The notes: generated by a model from the sequence alone, not told the origin. DNA of 64,000 bases from Actinobacillus capsulatus DSM 19761 (GCF_000374285.1 NZ_KB893936.1:1-64000); one strand, 5' to 3'. Positions 20,719-29,559 are shown, numbered from the stretch's first letter. Program-made: numbers and translations.

Positions 20719-21508
20719 GATGCCGGCGTTATCCGATATTCTGGTGCCGTTACACCGCATTATTCCGTTCTCGAATGTAGAAGGACAGGGTAATCGCACC
20801 AGTATTTTCCTACAAGGTTGCAAACTCAATTGCCTGTATTGCCATAATCCGGAAACCATTCCTCATCATACGCCGGAAGCAAAACAAGTCAGTTTGCAAT
20901 ACTTATATGAGCAAGTGATGGATGCGGTTCCGTTTATTCGAGGCGTAACAGTTTCCGGTGGTGAGCCCACCATCCATCACAAAAAATTAGTACCATTATT
21001 TGAAACACTTAAACAGCAAAGGCTGACCTGTTATTTAGATAGTAGCGGCTTTTTTGATTATGAAACGATTGAGCCGTTAATTCAGGTTACTGATAAATTT
21101 TTATTTGATCTAAAAGGTGATGGCGAAGGCTTACAGACACTCTGCTTTGATCGCAAAAATCAGCAAGGAAAAGTGCCGGAACAAATCATTCCAACAATAA
21201 ATCATATCAAACCGGAAAACCTGCAACGTAATTTGCAAAATTTAGCCAAATTATTACCGCTTGATAAGGTGGAAGAAGTCAGATTGGTTTATGTAAATAA
21301 CTTTTTTGATGCCAAAGCACTAATTAAAAAAGTCGCCGTACTGCTCGCTGATTATCCTGATGTACTGCTAAAAATTATTCGAGTACATACCAAAGGCGCA
21401 CGGGATGAAGAAGGGCTTAAACCGTTTATTCCGACCATTGAACAAACAGAGGAATTAGCCGCTTTTACGAAAGCGTGCGGTATAACCAAGATTGTCACGA
21501 TTTATTAA
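20711..21508 (+). CDS. yjjW: YjjW-type glycyl radical enzyme activase (radical SAM)
   Basis: The 265-residue radical SAM protein has the CxxxCxxC cluster at Cys37, Cys41 and Cys44 and the SAM-binding VSGGEPT segment near residue 82. It uses S-adenosylmethionine and a 4Fe-4S cluster to place the radical on YjjI. ATG 20711 overlaps the yjjI stop; a longer frame into yjjI is rejected. The compact segment between cluster and GGEP shows no extra ferredoxin-like cysteines, so it looks like PflA in this respect. nupC remnants follow 32 bases later. Confidence 0.9.
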   Translation: MNKMPALSDILVPLHRIIPFSNVEGQGNRTSIFLQGCKLNCLYCHNPETIPHHTPEAKQVSLQYLYEQVMDAVPFIRGVTVSGGEPTIHHKKLVPLFETLKQQRLTCYLDSSGFFDYETIEPLIQVTDKFLFDLKGDGEGLQTLCFDRKNQQGKVPEQIIPTINHIKPENLQRNLQNLAKLLPLDKVEEVRLVYVNNFFDAKALIKKVAVLLADYPDVLLKIIRVHTKGARDEEGLKPFIPTIEQTEELAAFTKACGITKIVTIY

Positions 21509-21540
21509 TTTAACTTTTTATTTTTTATGAGGTGTTTAGT

Positions 21541-22105
21541 ATGAGTACATTAATGAGTGTTATCGGTATCTTCGTGTTACTGGCAATAGGCTTACTCTTT
21601 TCCAATAACCGGCGCGCCATCAACTTCCGAACCGTATTTGGCGCATTAGCCATTCAAATCTGTTTTGCTGCGCTTATCTTATATGTTCCCGCCGGTCGCA
21701 ATGCGTTATTAGCTGCGGCAAACTGTATCAGTAACGTTATCAATTACGGTAATGACGGTATTGCTTTTGTCTTCGGTAACTTAACCGATCCAAGTAATTT
21801 AGGCTTTATTTTTGCGGTAAAAGTATTACCGGTAATCATTTTCTTCTCTGCGTTAATTTCTGTGTTGTATTACATCGGTGTAATGCAATGGGTGATCAAA
21901 ATTTTAGGTGGCGGCTTACAAAAAGCGCTTGGTACATCATACATCTAAAGCGGAATCCATGTCTGTACTGGCAAATATCTTTGTGGGTCAAACAGAAGCA
22001 CCGTTAGTGGTTAAACCGTTTATCAACAAAATGACTGATTCTGAATTATTTGCGATTATGTGTGGTGGTACAGCGTCGATCGCAGGTTCAGTGATGGCGG
22101 GATTT
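21541..22105 (+). pseudogene. nupC: NupC-type nucleoside transporter, frameshifted and truncated
   Basis: The first 133 codons are a good CNT-family N-terminus (FNNRRAIN-type region, then VKVLPVIIFFSALISVLYYIG and [11 protein letters not shown]). At 21933-21946 a seven-base tandem repeat (TACATCA TACATCT) shifts the frame. The protein resumes in another frame as [20 protein letters not shown], then [15 protein letters not shown]. It then stops resembling NupC at about 22100, where antisense hipA begins. A full NupC has about 400 residues; the last half is missing and is not found nearby. Not functional. Confidence 0.88.
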
Positions 22106-22839
22106 GGAGAATGTAATTTACGATCAAACCGTTCTACAACCAATACTCGCACATCCCTGACCTCTAATAAATTTACATTTGCGGTTGGTAAACCGAAGGC
22201 GGCACATAAACGTAAACAAATTAATTCGTTATCTACACTTTGAGACAGGTCTAATTGATATTTAGGTGTTTGTATTTTGCCTATTGGTAATTTAATAATA
22301 TGTGTCGTTGGGGTTAATCCGTGGGGTAATTGCCAGCGTTCGTTATACCATAATAATGCTGTCTTTTCTTGAACGCCTGCGATAGAAATTCGAAAATCTT
22401 GGGCTTCATCTAACATACCAAGCGGTACATTTTGCCGATAACCTAATAATAACGAATGAAGCTCATTTTCGTTTAATTCCGTTGCATGAATAACTTTATA
22501 GTTGGGAATTTCTGTATTTTCATCTAATAGGGTTATTGCTCCGGTTGCATCTCGCCCAATCTTAGCTAATAATTCAAAAGGTTGCTGTGTTTCAGCTTGG
22601 AATCAAGCAACTATTCTAGCTCTCACTTGAGGGTGATCAGGTAATAAGTTATCAAAAAAATTAATCACTTCTTTACCTTGATAAACTTCCCTTCTTAATG
22701 GCATAGAAAGAGAAATAGGTCTAACATTTGGAGATAAAAACCACTCATCCGCATAACGAAATAAATGCGAACCAGACATAGTACGCTCAAAAAATCCGAC
22801 TAATTCCCCATTCATTAACACACATAAACGCTTTACCAT
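22105..22839 (-). pseudogene. hipA: HipA-type toxin kinase, nonsense mutation and lost C-terminus
   Basis: The frame begins MVKRLCVLMNGELVG at 22839, with GGGAG upstream, and carries the HipA N-terminal features (LSMPLRR, NFFDNLLPD). An in-frame TGA at 22603-22605 interrupts it; the reading continues without shift as FQAETQQPFELLAKIGRDA and the kinase-domain start ISIAGVQEKTALL, then VVERFDRK. The expected Arg suggests CGA to TGA. Soon after VVERFDRK the sequence becomes antisense nupC, so the rest of the kinase (roughly half, with its catalytic Asp) is gone. HipA kinases phosphorylate GltX; this one cannot. Confidence 0.85.
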
Positions 22840-22851
22840 TCATCGCTCCCA

Positions 22852-23076
22852 TTAAACATATTCTTTATGCTTTTCTTCTAAATGGATTTCTAAACCAAGA
22901 GAATGAGCTATTTTAAATAGTGTTTCTATTGTGACTTTATCCGGCTGACTTTCGAACGTAGAAATCGTTGCTTGTCGCAAGCCGACTCGTTGGGCAATCA
23001 TTTTTTGTGACTGTTTCTGTTGCTTACGAATATCGCGTAAATAAACGGCTAAACTATTAGGATCATTGATTAGCAT
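22852..23076 (-). CDS. hipB: HipB-type antitoxin / XRE-family repressor, orphaned
   Basis: The 74-residue protein is a single helix-turn-helix domain (residues about 12-68: QSQKMIAQRVGLRQATISTF). It lies 12 bases upstream of hipA, the normal HipBA order. HipB neutralises HipA and represses the operon. The frame is intact although hipA is doubly broken, and a palindromic operator candidate lies in its promoter. It may persist as a plain repressor. Confidence 0.8.
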   Translation of the reverse strand: MLINDPNSLAVYLRDIRKQQKQSQKMIAQRVGLRQATISTFESQPDKVTIETLFKIAHSLGLEIHLEEKHKEYV

Positions 23077-23128
23077 AACGCCTCCTTTTATACGGACAAC
23101 AGTATATATAAAATTTAATACGCCATAA

Positions 23129-23150
23129 AGTATATTTTTAGAATTATACT
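23129..23150 (-). promoter_or_regulatory. Palindromic operator candidate for HipB
   Basis: AGTATATTTTTAGAATTATA then CT is an imperfect 22-base palindrome with AGTATA/TATACT ends. It lies 53 bases upstream of hipB. A related half-site (AGTATATATA) is at 23101, nearer the gene. Confidence 0.5.
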
Positions 23151-23162
23151 GAGTAAAGTATG

Positions 23163-23192
23163 AAAAAGGCTACCAACCGGTAGCCCTTTTTT
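23163..23192. terminator. Bidirectional terminator downstream of recB
   Basis: GGCTACC (23168-23174), loop AACC, GGTAGCC (23179-23185), flanked by AAAAA on one side and CTTTTTT on the other. It serves recB on the minus strand. Confidence 0.8.
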
Positions 23193-23200
23193 CTGTGTCA

Positions 23201-26200
23201 TTAGCCGAATATTTCATCCATGCCTTCAATTAATTGCTTGCAAGGCTTTTCGAAAAATACACCGCTATTCGGTGTGCCGTTCATTCCTCGTAAGAATAAA
23301 TATGCCACGCCACCGAAATCACGCTCATACTCATACTGATCACCCAAACGTACTCGTAAATAGCGATGTAGCGCTAGCGTATAAAGCAGATATTGCAGAT
23401 CATAGCGATATTGTCCGATCGTTTTTTCCAAATTTTGTCGGCTATAGTCTTGTGCTAAATAGCCTAAGAAATTAGACTTATAATCGATCAGATAAAATTT
23501 ACCGTGCATTTGCACGATACAATCAACAAAACCACGGATATAGCCTTCCAGCTGAGGTAAATTCAATTCAGGTAATTTTGCCGAAACCGCATTGTATTGC
23601 TTTAACAATTGATTTAGCTTGCGTAATCCGTCCGAATTTTTTAAGCGTAAATAAAACTGCCATTCGTTCAAACGTTTTGTCATCGGAACATCTTTTAGCG
23701 CAAATTCCGCCTCACTAAACGGCGTTGCAAGCACCTTTTCGAACCATTGTTGTAATGGTTCGTGCCAATTTTCATCTAAACCCAACTGCTCGCAAATGGT
23801 AAGGATTTGCTCAAAATCGACCGCTTGTTGGAAATCATTGTGTTCAAAGAAACTATGTAAAACATTCCCAACCTTTGTGCTATGAGGAAATTGATAAGAC
23901 GAATAGGCATTTGTTTCTTCATTTTCCAAGGCAAAAAGATTGTCCGTTTCGGGAGCAAGCACCTGTTGCTGGTCATAATCTTGTCCTGCATTCCCAAATG
24001 CTTTCGGCATACTATATTCCGTATAATGTTGCATCGCCCATTCATGCTGCTGGTGTAATGCACTGAAGCTAGTCACTAGTCCCATCTGCTGAATCTGCCC
24101 AGAAAAATGACAAGCGGATAAAGTCTCAGACACAAACGGAGCCGGTCGCCATTCATCGTTTGCAATTTTTTCGTCTAATTTAACCGCTTGGCAATCAATT
24201 CCTTTTTGTTGCAAATAGTCCAACGTACTCGTTTCAGCTTTATAACTTTTATCTAAACCGACCTCGCCATTGCTAAGCAAATAATGCACAGCATTCCAAC
24301 CATCTTCAAAACGTTGCGGCAGAATCAGATTAAGTTGTGATTCCGCTCGCGTGACCGCCACATAAAGCAAACGAAGATCTTCAGCTAATTCTTCCCGATC
24401 TAGTAATGCTTGTACTTCCTCCGACGGTTTACCAAAATACCAATGCGCTTGCCCCTGTTCATCATGGTAGATAGCCAAATTGCTTGCTTTAGCACCTTGA
24501 TTTTTTTTACCGATAAACGGTAACCAAACGATTGGATATTGCAAACCTTTTGAGCCATGAATAGTTACAATTTTTATCAGTTCTTCTTCACTTTCTAAGC
24601 GTAAAATATGCTCTTCCGTACTATCCGTTTTTGCCAATTGACGTTCATACCAACGCACTAACGCCGATTCATTTTCTAAGCTCGGCATGGCACTTTGTAG
24701 TAATTCCGTTAAATGCAATAAATCCGTTAATCGGCGATCACTATCGCGTGAATTGGCACGTAAACGCTCAATAATTCCTTCTTGCATAAACAACCTATGC
24801 AGCATCGGTAAAACACCCTGTTGTTGCCAAATTTGCTGATAGGCGATAAAACGTCCGACCTGTTCATCCCACTGTAATTCGCTATTTTTAAGTTGATGAA
24901 TCTCCGTTGCCGAAAGCCCCCAAAGAGTTGTGCCTAACGCACTGAGTAAATGGCTTTGATGATACGGATTTAAGCAGGCATACAGCACCCACAACAATTC
25001 TTTGGCGGTTTCCGACTGATAGACGCTTTCTTTTTCCGATAAAAATACCGAACGAATGCCCAGTTCGGCTAATGCGCTTTTTACTAATGTGGCTTGCGAG
25101 TGGCTACGCACCAAAATCGCAATATCTTTTGCCTGAAACGCATTAATTTCTTCCGTAGCATTGGTAAATTTTAAGCCAAATTCCCCTGCTTCCATTTGTT
25201 TAAGCTGCTGCTGAATTTGGTAGGCACACTGCTTCGCCGCTAATTTCTCATCAAATCTTGCTTGTAGATAACAATTTACATAGTCGGCGCCGATTAATTC
25301 AGCTTCGCTCTTTTTCGCCTTAACCGAGTGAAACTGAATACCTTGATACAAGAAAGGACTGTTTTCAGCAGCTGTCGGAAACTCAAATAAACGATTGGTT
25401 GCGCTCACAATTGGCGGCAGTGAACGCCAGTTTTGGGCTAACGTACGTTTTTGTTGCGCCTGTTGAGAAGCGGTCAAATAAGTGAAAATATCCGCACCTC
25501 GGAATTTATAGATTGACTGTTTTGGGTCGCCGATCATAATAAATCCGTGATTCGTATGCGTTTCTTGCATAAAAATCTTGTGGAAGATTTCATATTGCTC
25601 TTTGTCGGTATCTTGGAACTCATCGATCATCGCGAACGGGAATTGCGCTCGAATTTGTGCGGCTAATGCTGCTCCTCTCTCACCTTTTAAGGCTTGATTA
25701 AGAAAGCTGAGCATATCGTTAAAACTTTTTTCACTATGCGTCGCTTTATAATCTGCTAGCTTTGTTCTCAGTGCGAGTAAGAATTGGTAGAGCAATAACG
25801 GCTTTTGTTTATTCGCAAACTGCTGTTGATAAGCGGTCAAAATTTGCTGATTTTTTGCAAAATGCGGATGAACTAACGGTTCTACGCCCTCTTCCGCTTT
25901 TTCGTTTATAAAATCCTGACAGAAACGCTCAAACTGTTCTTCCGGCAAATAGGAAAGCAAGCTTGCCGCCCATTCGTCCACGGAAGCACGCCATTTTTCT
26001 AAGTAACGAGCTTGGTAAGAACGGCGATTAAGTGCTTTTTTCTCGCCGGTTTTATATTTTTTCGCTAATTCGGTTTCAATTAAGCGATTGATTTCTTCTC
26101 CGTGTGCTAACCAATGCTGTTTAGCTTCCACTAAAAAACGCTGCAAGGCAGCCAAATGAGAAGCGAGATCGCCATTCAACCAGTGTTGTTCATCCGACAA

Positions 26201-26809
26201 TGACGGCAATTCGGCAGACACAAAGGCACGAATTGCCGCAAAAGCATTGTCCGGTGTACCGAGATATTCCGCCACCGCTGCCGTTTCAGTCAGCGCCATC
26301 GGATAGAACATTTCACGCCAAACTTCTTCACTTAAACGGCGTAACAAATCACTCTCGTCCGGCTGCAAATCGCTGTCAAAACGCATACCCGAATCAAACG
26401 CAAATTGAAACAACATCTTTTGGCAAAAACTGTGAATGGTAAAAATGCTGGCTAAATCGATCTCGCGTTCGGCAATACGTAAACGTAGAATCGCCTCTTC
26501 CACACTTTCAATCTGCTGACCTAATTGGAAGAAGAAATCATTGGCATCATAGGATTTTTCCGCATCGTACTCTTGTAAAAAAGTACAACAAGCTTTGATG
26601 TTTTTACGAATACGATCACGTAATTCTTCAGTTGCCGCTTTAGTAAAGGTTACCACCAAGATCTGCTCAACCGTTAAAGGCGCACAACCAATTCCTAGTA
26701 GCAAACGCAAATATAAATTCGCCATGGTAAAGGTTTTGCCGGTACCGGCGGACGCTTCAATTAATGCGGTACAATTTAACGGCAGTTCAATCGGAGAAAG
26801 GGTTTTCAT
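23201..26809 (-). CDS. recB: RecBCD subunit RecB (helicase-nuclease)
   Basis: The 1202-residue protein is an SF1 helicase with Walker A EASAGTGKTFT (18-28), motif II DEFQDTD, and later motifs VTIHGSKGLQYPIVWLP and LLYVAVTRAE. The C-terminal nuclease domain shows GFVDCIVQ and the catalytic LIDYKSNFLG. RecB unwinds and degrades double-strand ends and loads RecA at Chi. ATG 26809 (GAGTGAAG upstream) is preferred to the in-frame TTG at 26821. recC and recD are not in the window. The decayed hipBA module sits directly downstream. Confidence 0.96.
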   Translation of the reverse strand: MKTLSPIELPLNCTALIEASAGTGKTFTMANLYLRLLLGIGCAPLTVEQILVVTFTKAATEELRDRIRKNIKACCTFLQEYDAEKSYDANDFFFQLGQQIESVEEAILRLRIAEREIDLASIFTIHSFCQKMLFQFAFDSGMRFDSDLQPDESDLLRRLSEEVWREMFYPMALTETAAVAEYLGTPDNAFAAIRAFVSAELPSLSDEQHWLNGDLASHLAALQRFLVEAKQHWLAHGEEINRLIETELAKKYKTGEKKALNRRSYQARYLEKWRASVDEWAASLLSYLPEEQFERFCQDFINEKAEEGVEPLVHPHFAKNQQILTAYQQQFANKQKPLLLYQFLLALRTKLADYKATHSEKSFNDMLSFLNQALKGERGAALAAQIRAQFPFAMIDEFQDTDKEQYEIFHKIFMQETHTNHGFIMIGDPKQSIYKFRGADIFTYLTASQQAQQKRTLAQNWRSLPPIVSATNRLFEFPTAAENSPFLYQGIQFHSVKAKKSEAELIGADYVNCYLQARFDEKLAAKQCAYQIQQQLKQMEAGEFGLKFTNATEEINAFQAKDIAILVRSHSQATLVKSALAELGIRSVFLSEKESVYQSETAKELLWVLYACLNPYHQSHLLSALGTTLWGLSATEIHQLKNSELQWDEQVGRFIAYQQIWQQQGVLPMLHRLFMQEGIIERLRANSRDSDRRLTDLLHLTELLQSAMPSLENESALVRWYERQLAKTDSTEEHILRLESEEELIKIVTIHGSKGLQYPIVWLPFIGKKNQGAKASNLAIYHDEQGQAHWYFGKPSEEVQALLDREELAEDLRLLYVAVTRAESQLNLILPQRFEDGWNAVHYLLSNGEVGLDKSYKAETSTLDYLQQKGIDCQAVKLDEKIANDEWRPAPFVSETLSACHFSGQIQQMGLVTSFSALHQQHEWAMQHYTEYSMPKAFGNAGQDYDQQQVLAPETDNLFALENEETNAYSSYQFPHSTKVGNVLHSFFEHNDFQQAVDFEQILTICEQLGLDENWHEPLQQWFEKVLATPFSEAEFALKDVPMTKRLNEWQFYLRLKNSDGLRKLNQLLKQYNAVSAKLPELNLPQLEGYIRGFVDCIVQMHGKFYLIDYKSNFLGYLAQDYSRQNLEKTIGQYRYDLQYLLYTLALHRYLRVRLGDQYEYERDFGGVAYLFLRGMNGTPNSGVFFEKPCKQLIEGMDEIFG

Positions 26810-26827
26810 GACTTCACTCAATATTTC

Positions 26828-28219
26828 TTACTTAATTCGTTCTAATTTTGCTAGTAATTGATCCGCAGAAACCTGTTGGATTTTGTGCATTTGGTAAATT
26901 AACAAACCGGCGGCAATACTTAAACTGACACAGAAAATAAACCAAAAGCCTGATGCCGCCATCGGTTCAACAATCCAATCCGTTCGCGCTAAAATATAGC
27001 CGAACGGCATACCGATCACCCAATAACAGAACATCGTGACATATAAAATCGGTTTGGTATGTTTATAACCACGCAGAATACCGTTTGCCACCGCTTGTAA
27101 CGAATCCGGAATTTGATATACCGCTGCAAACAACAATAAATGCGCCGCAATTGCAATCGACACCGGATCACTGGTAAATGCCAATGGAATAATTTCATCT
27201 AAAATAACAATCACGACCGCTGCCGCTAACGCAAACAGCGCACCGGTAATCAGCGCGTGATAGCTAATAATTTTTGCCTCTTCGACTTGTTCCTGCCCCA
27301 AGGTTTTTCCTACCACAATCGTGGTCGCAATACTGAAAGACATCGGAATCATAAATAATAACGAACTGGTTTGCAGTGCTGCCTGATGGCTTGCCACCAC
27401 TTGTGAACCGAGCGGCGAAAGCAGTAAAGCGGACGCTGAAAACAACATCACTTCAGTAAAAGTCGCAAAGCCGATCGGCAAACCCAATTTGCAAATTTTT
27501 AGCAAAGTTTGACCGCTTGGCATTTCAAACCAACGGTTAAATAAGCCGATATCTTTCTGCGCTTTATTGGTATAGCTGTAATGGAATAACAACAAGAACA
27601 TGACCCAGTTCACAATTGCAGTTGCTATACCACAACCGACCGCCCCCATTTCCGGCAATCCAAACTTACCGAAAATAAAAATATAATTAAGCGGAATATT
27701 CAGCAATAATCCTAAGAAAGTGATACGCATTGCCGGCTTCGGATTCGATAAACCGTCATTCATACAACGCAAATTAACCGCCAATAGTGCCGGAACCACA
27801 CCGATTGCCATAATCGCTAAATATTGTTGCGATTTAATCGAAAAAGCTTGCGGCGTATTCATATAATCTAAAATCCAATGACTGTTTAGGAAAACGAAAA
27901 TCAAAGGAATCGCACATGCCCAAACCAACCAAAATCCTTGGCGAATTTGGTGGGAAATTAAATGACGCTGATTCGAACCGTTTAAATAAGAAACGGTTGG
28001 TGTGATTGCATTAAGCAAACCTAATACAAATAAAAAGAGAGGGAAATAGATGGAATTACTCACCGCAATCGCAGACACATCATCATCACTCACCAGCCCC
28101 GCCATCACAATATCAGCCAGCCCCATTCCCGCCACCGAAAGCTGAGAAATAAAAATCGGCAGCGTGAGTTTAAATAGTTTACGTGTGTTTTCCGGATATT
28201 TTTGCCATTGCAGATTCAT
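26828..28219 (-). CDS. norM: MATE-family multidrug efflux pump (NorM/HmrM type)
   Basis: Two related halves of six membrane helices each in 463 residues, with the MATE start KLTLPIFISQLSVAGMGLADIVMAG. Family members export cationic drugs and dyes in exchange for sodium or protons; the Haemophilus relative is HmrM. ATG 28219 has AGAGGT eight bases upstream; a 44-residue upstream extension crosses an uptake pair and is rejected. The gap to recB is 18 bases, so both may share a transcript. Confidence 0.9.
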   Translation of the reverse strand: MNLQWQKYPENTRKLFKLTLPIFISQLSVAGMGLADIVMAGLVSDDDVSAIAVSNSIYFPLFLFVLGLLNAITPTVSYLNGSNQRHLISHQIRQGFWLVWACAIPLIFVFLNSHWILDYMNTPQAFSIKSQQYLAIMAIGVVPALLAVNLRCMNDGLSNPKPAMRITFLGLLLNIPLNYIFIFGKFGLPEMGAVGCGIATAIVNWVMFLLLFHYSYTNKAQKDIGLFNRWFEMPSGQTLLKICKLGLPIGFATFTEVMLFSASALLLSPLGSQVVASHQAALQTSSLLFMIPMSFSIATTIVVGKTLGQEQVEEAKIISYHALITGALFALAAAVVIVILDEIIPLAFTSDPVSIAIAAHLLLFAAVYQIPDSLQAVANGILRGYKHTKPILYVTMFCYWVIGMPFGYILARTDWIVEPMAASGFWFIFCVSLSIAAGLLIYQMHKIQQVSADQLLAKLERIK

Positions 28220-28257
28220 AATTACCTCTTTCAAAATACGGAGGTTATTATACGGCA

Positions 28258-28304
28258 ACAAGCGGTCGTTTTTCGCAAAAATTTTGTAAAATACGACCGC
28301 TTGT
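28258..28304. repeat. Perfect inverted pair of uptake sequences
   Basis: ACAAGCGGTCGT (28258-28269) and ACGACCGCTTGT (28293-28304) are exact inverted copies around an A/T-rich loop with the usual GCAAAAATTTTG spacer. They can form a 12-bp stem between potD and norM. Confidence 0.9.
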
Positions 28305-28312
28305 AAAAATGA

Positions 28313-28346
28313 AAGGGCCCTCGAAAATCGCTTCTCGAGGGCCTTA
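28313..28346 (-). terminator. Terminator after potD
   Basis: GGCCCTCGA (28316-28324) and TCGAGGGCC (28335-28343) form a GC-rich stem. The minus-strand tail is CTTTCATTTTT. Confidence 0.75.
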
Positions 28347-28363
28347 TCCATTAAGCTAACGAA

Positions 28364-29446
28364 TTATTTCGCCGCTTTTAATTCTTGGTAATATTTTTCG
28401 TAAAGTTCGATTGCATCACCTACATCGTCTTGCCATTGTGCCGCTTTTAACACTTCAGCTGTCGGATAGATTGCCGGATCTTCGGTAATCTCTTTCGGTA
28501 ATGTTTTTAACGCTTCTACGTTTGAAGTTGGATAACCGATTTCTAAAGTTAATTTTTCCGCAACCGGTGCGCTTAATAAGTAGTTGATTAACTTATGCGC
28601 ATTTTCTTTGTTTTTCGCATTCGCCGGAATTGCTAACGTATCAACCCAAAGAACAGGACCTTCTTTCGGGAACACCATATTTACCGGCGCTTGTTCTTTT
28701 TTCGCAATACGTACAGAACCGTTCCATAATTGACCTACAGATACTTCACCTGCGATAAATGAGTTCGCTGGGTTATCAGAAGTGAAAGAAAGTACGTTCG
28801 GACGTAATTTTTTCAATTCTTCGTAAGCCGCTTTGATCTCTTCCGGATTGGTTGTATTAGGGTTTTTACCTAATTTTAATAACGCAATGTTAAATACTTC
28901 ACGTGCGTCATCTAATAATTGTACTTTATTGGCAAACTCAGGTTTCCATAAGTCACCCCAAGACGTGAACGCATCACCTTGGTAATCAGCCGTGTTAAAT
29001 GCGATACCCGGCGCACCTAATAACTGTGGTAAAGAGTATTTGTTACCTTGATCATAAGGTTTGTTTAACCAATCTTGGTTTAACTCTTTGATTACAGGAA
29101 GTTGTGCGTGATCTAATTCCGCTAACATACCTTCTTTCGCCATTTTTGAAACGAAGTAGTTAGAAGGTGCGATAACATCGTAACCGCCGTCTTTACCTTG
29201 TAATTTCAATTTCGCATACATGGTTTCGTTAGATTCAAGGCTTGAAACCTCTACTTTGATACCGGTTTGCTTTGTGAATTCATCTAACAAGCCTTCAGGC
29301 ACATATTCAGTCCAAGTATAAAGGTGAACTGTTCCCGCTGCTGCCGGTTGAGCCGCTGCTTCAGCTGCTTTTGGCTTTTCTTCATTACACGCTGTTAATG
29401 CAACTGTTGCTAAACCTGCTGCAAATAAACCCGCTAATTTTTTCAT
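28364..29446 (-). CDS. potD: Spermidine/putrescine-binding protein PotD, predicted lipoprotein
   Basis: The 360-residue solute-binding protein has the PotD features LYTWTEYVPEGLLDEF near residue 42, DVIAPSNYFV, and WNGSVRIAKK. It captures polyamines in the periplasm for an ABC importer. The signal peptide ends in a lipobox (VALTAC, Cys20) followed by a Pro/Ala/Glu linker, so it should be lipid-anchored, whereas E. coli PotD is a soluble periplasmic protein. No potABC genes adjoin it. A long structured leader precedes it (29461-29559). Confidence 0.9.
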   Translation of the reverse strand: MKKLAGLFAAGLATVALTACNEEKPKAAEAAAQPAAAGTVHLYTWTEYVPEGLLDEFTKQTGIKVEVSSLESNETMYAKLKLQGKDGGYDVIAPSNYFVSKMAKEGMLAELDHAQLPVIKELNQDWLNKPYDQGNKYSLPQLLGAPGIAFNTADYQGDAFTSWGDLWKPEFANKVQLLDDAREVFNIALLKLGKNPNTTNPEEIKAAYEELKKLRPNVLSFTSDNPANSFIAGEVSVGQLWNGSVRIAKKEQAPVNMVFPKEGPVLWVDTLAIPANAKNKENAHKLINYLLSAPVAEKLTLEIGYPTSNVEALKTLPKEITEDPAIYPTAEVLKAAQWQDDVGDAIELYEKYYQELKAAK

Positions 29447-29460
29447 TTAATTTTTCTCCG

Positions 29461-29559
29461 TTAAAGAAAAGATGAGTAAAAAATATAGCCTTGCCTAAGG
29501 GCTTAAAAGACGAGGGCGATTTTAAGCTACCCCTTAGATTTTGCAAGGATTTTCTTTAA
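29461..29559 (-). promoter_or_regulatory. Structured leader upstream of potD (attenuator-like)
   Basis: Nested inverted repeats lie between the divergent potD and grpE genes. Outer arms are TTAAAGAAAA (29461-29470) and TTTTCTTTAA (29550-29559). Inner arms are CCTTGC/GCAAGG, CTAAGGG/CCCTTAG and CTTAAAA/TTTTAAG (29489-29548). On the minus strand the inner stem is followed by CTATATTTTTTAC, a terminator-like tail, only about 30 bases before the potD start. No known riboswitch class was recognised. Confidence 0.5.
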
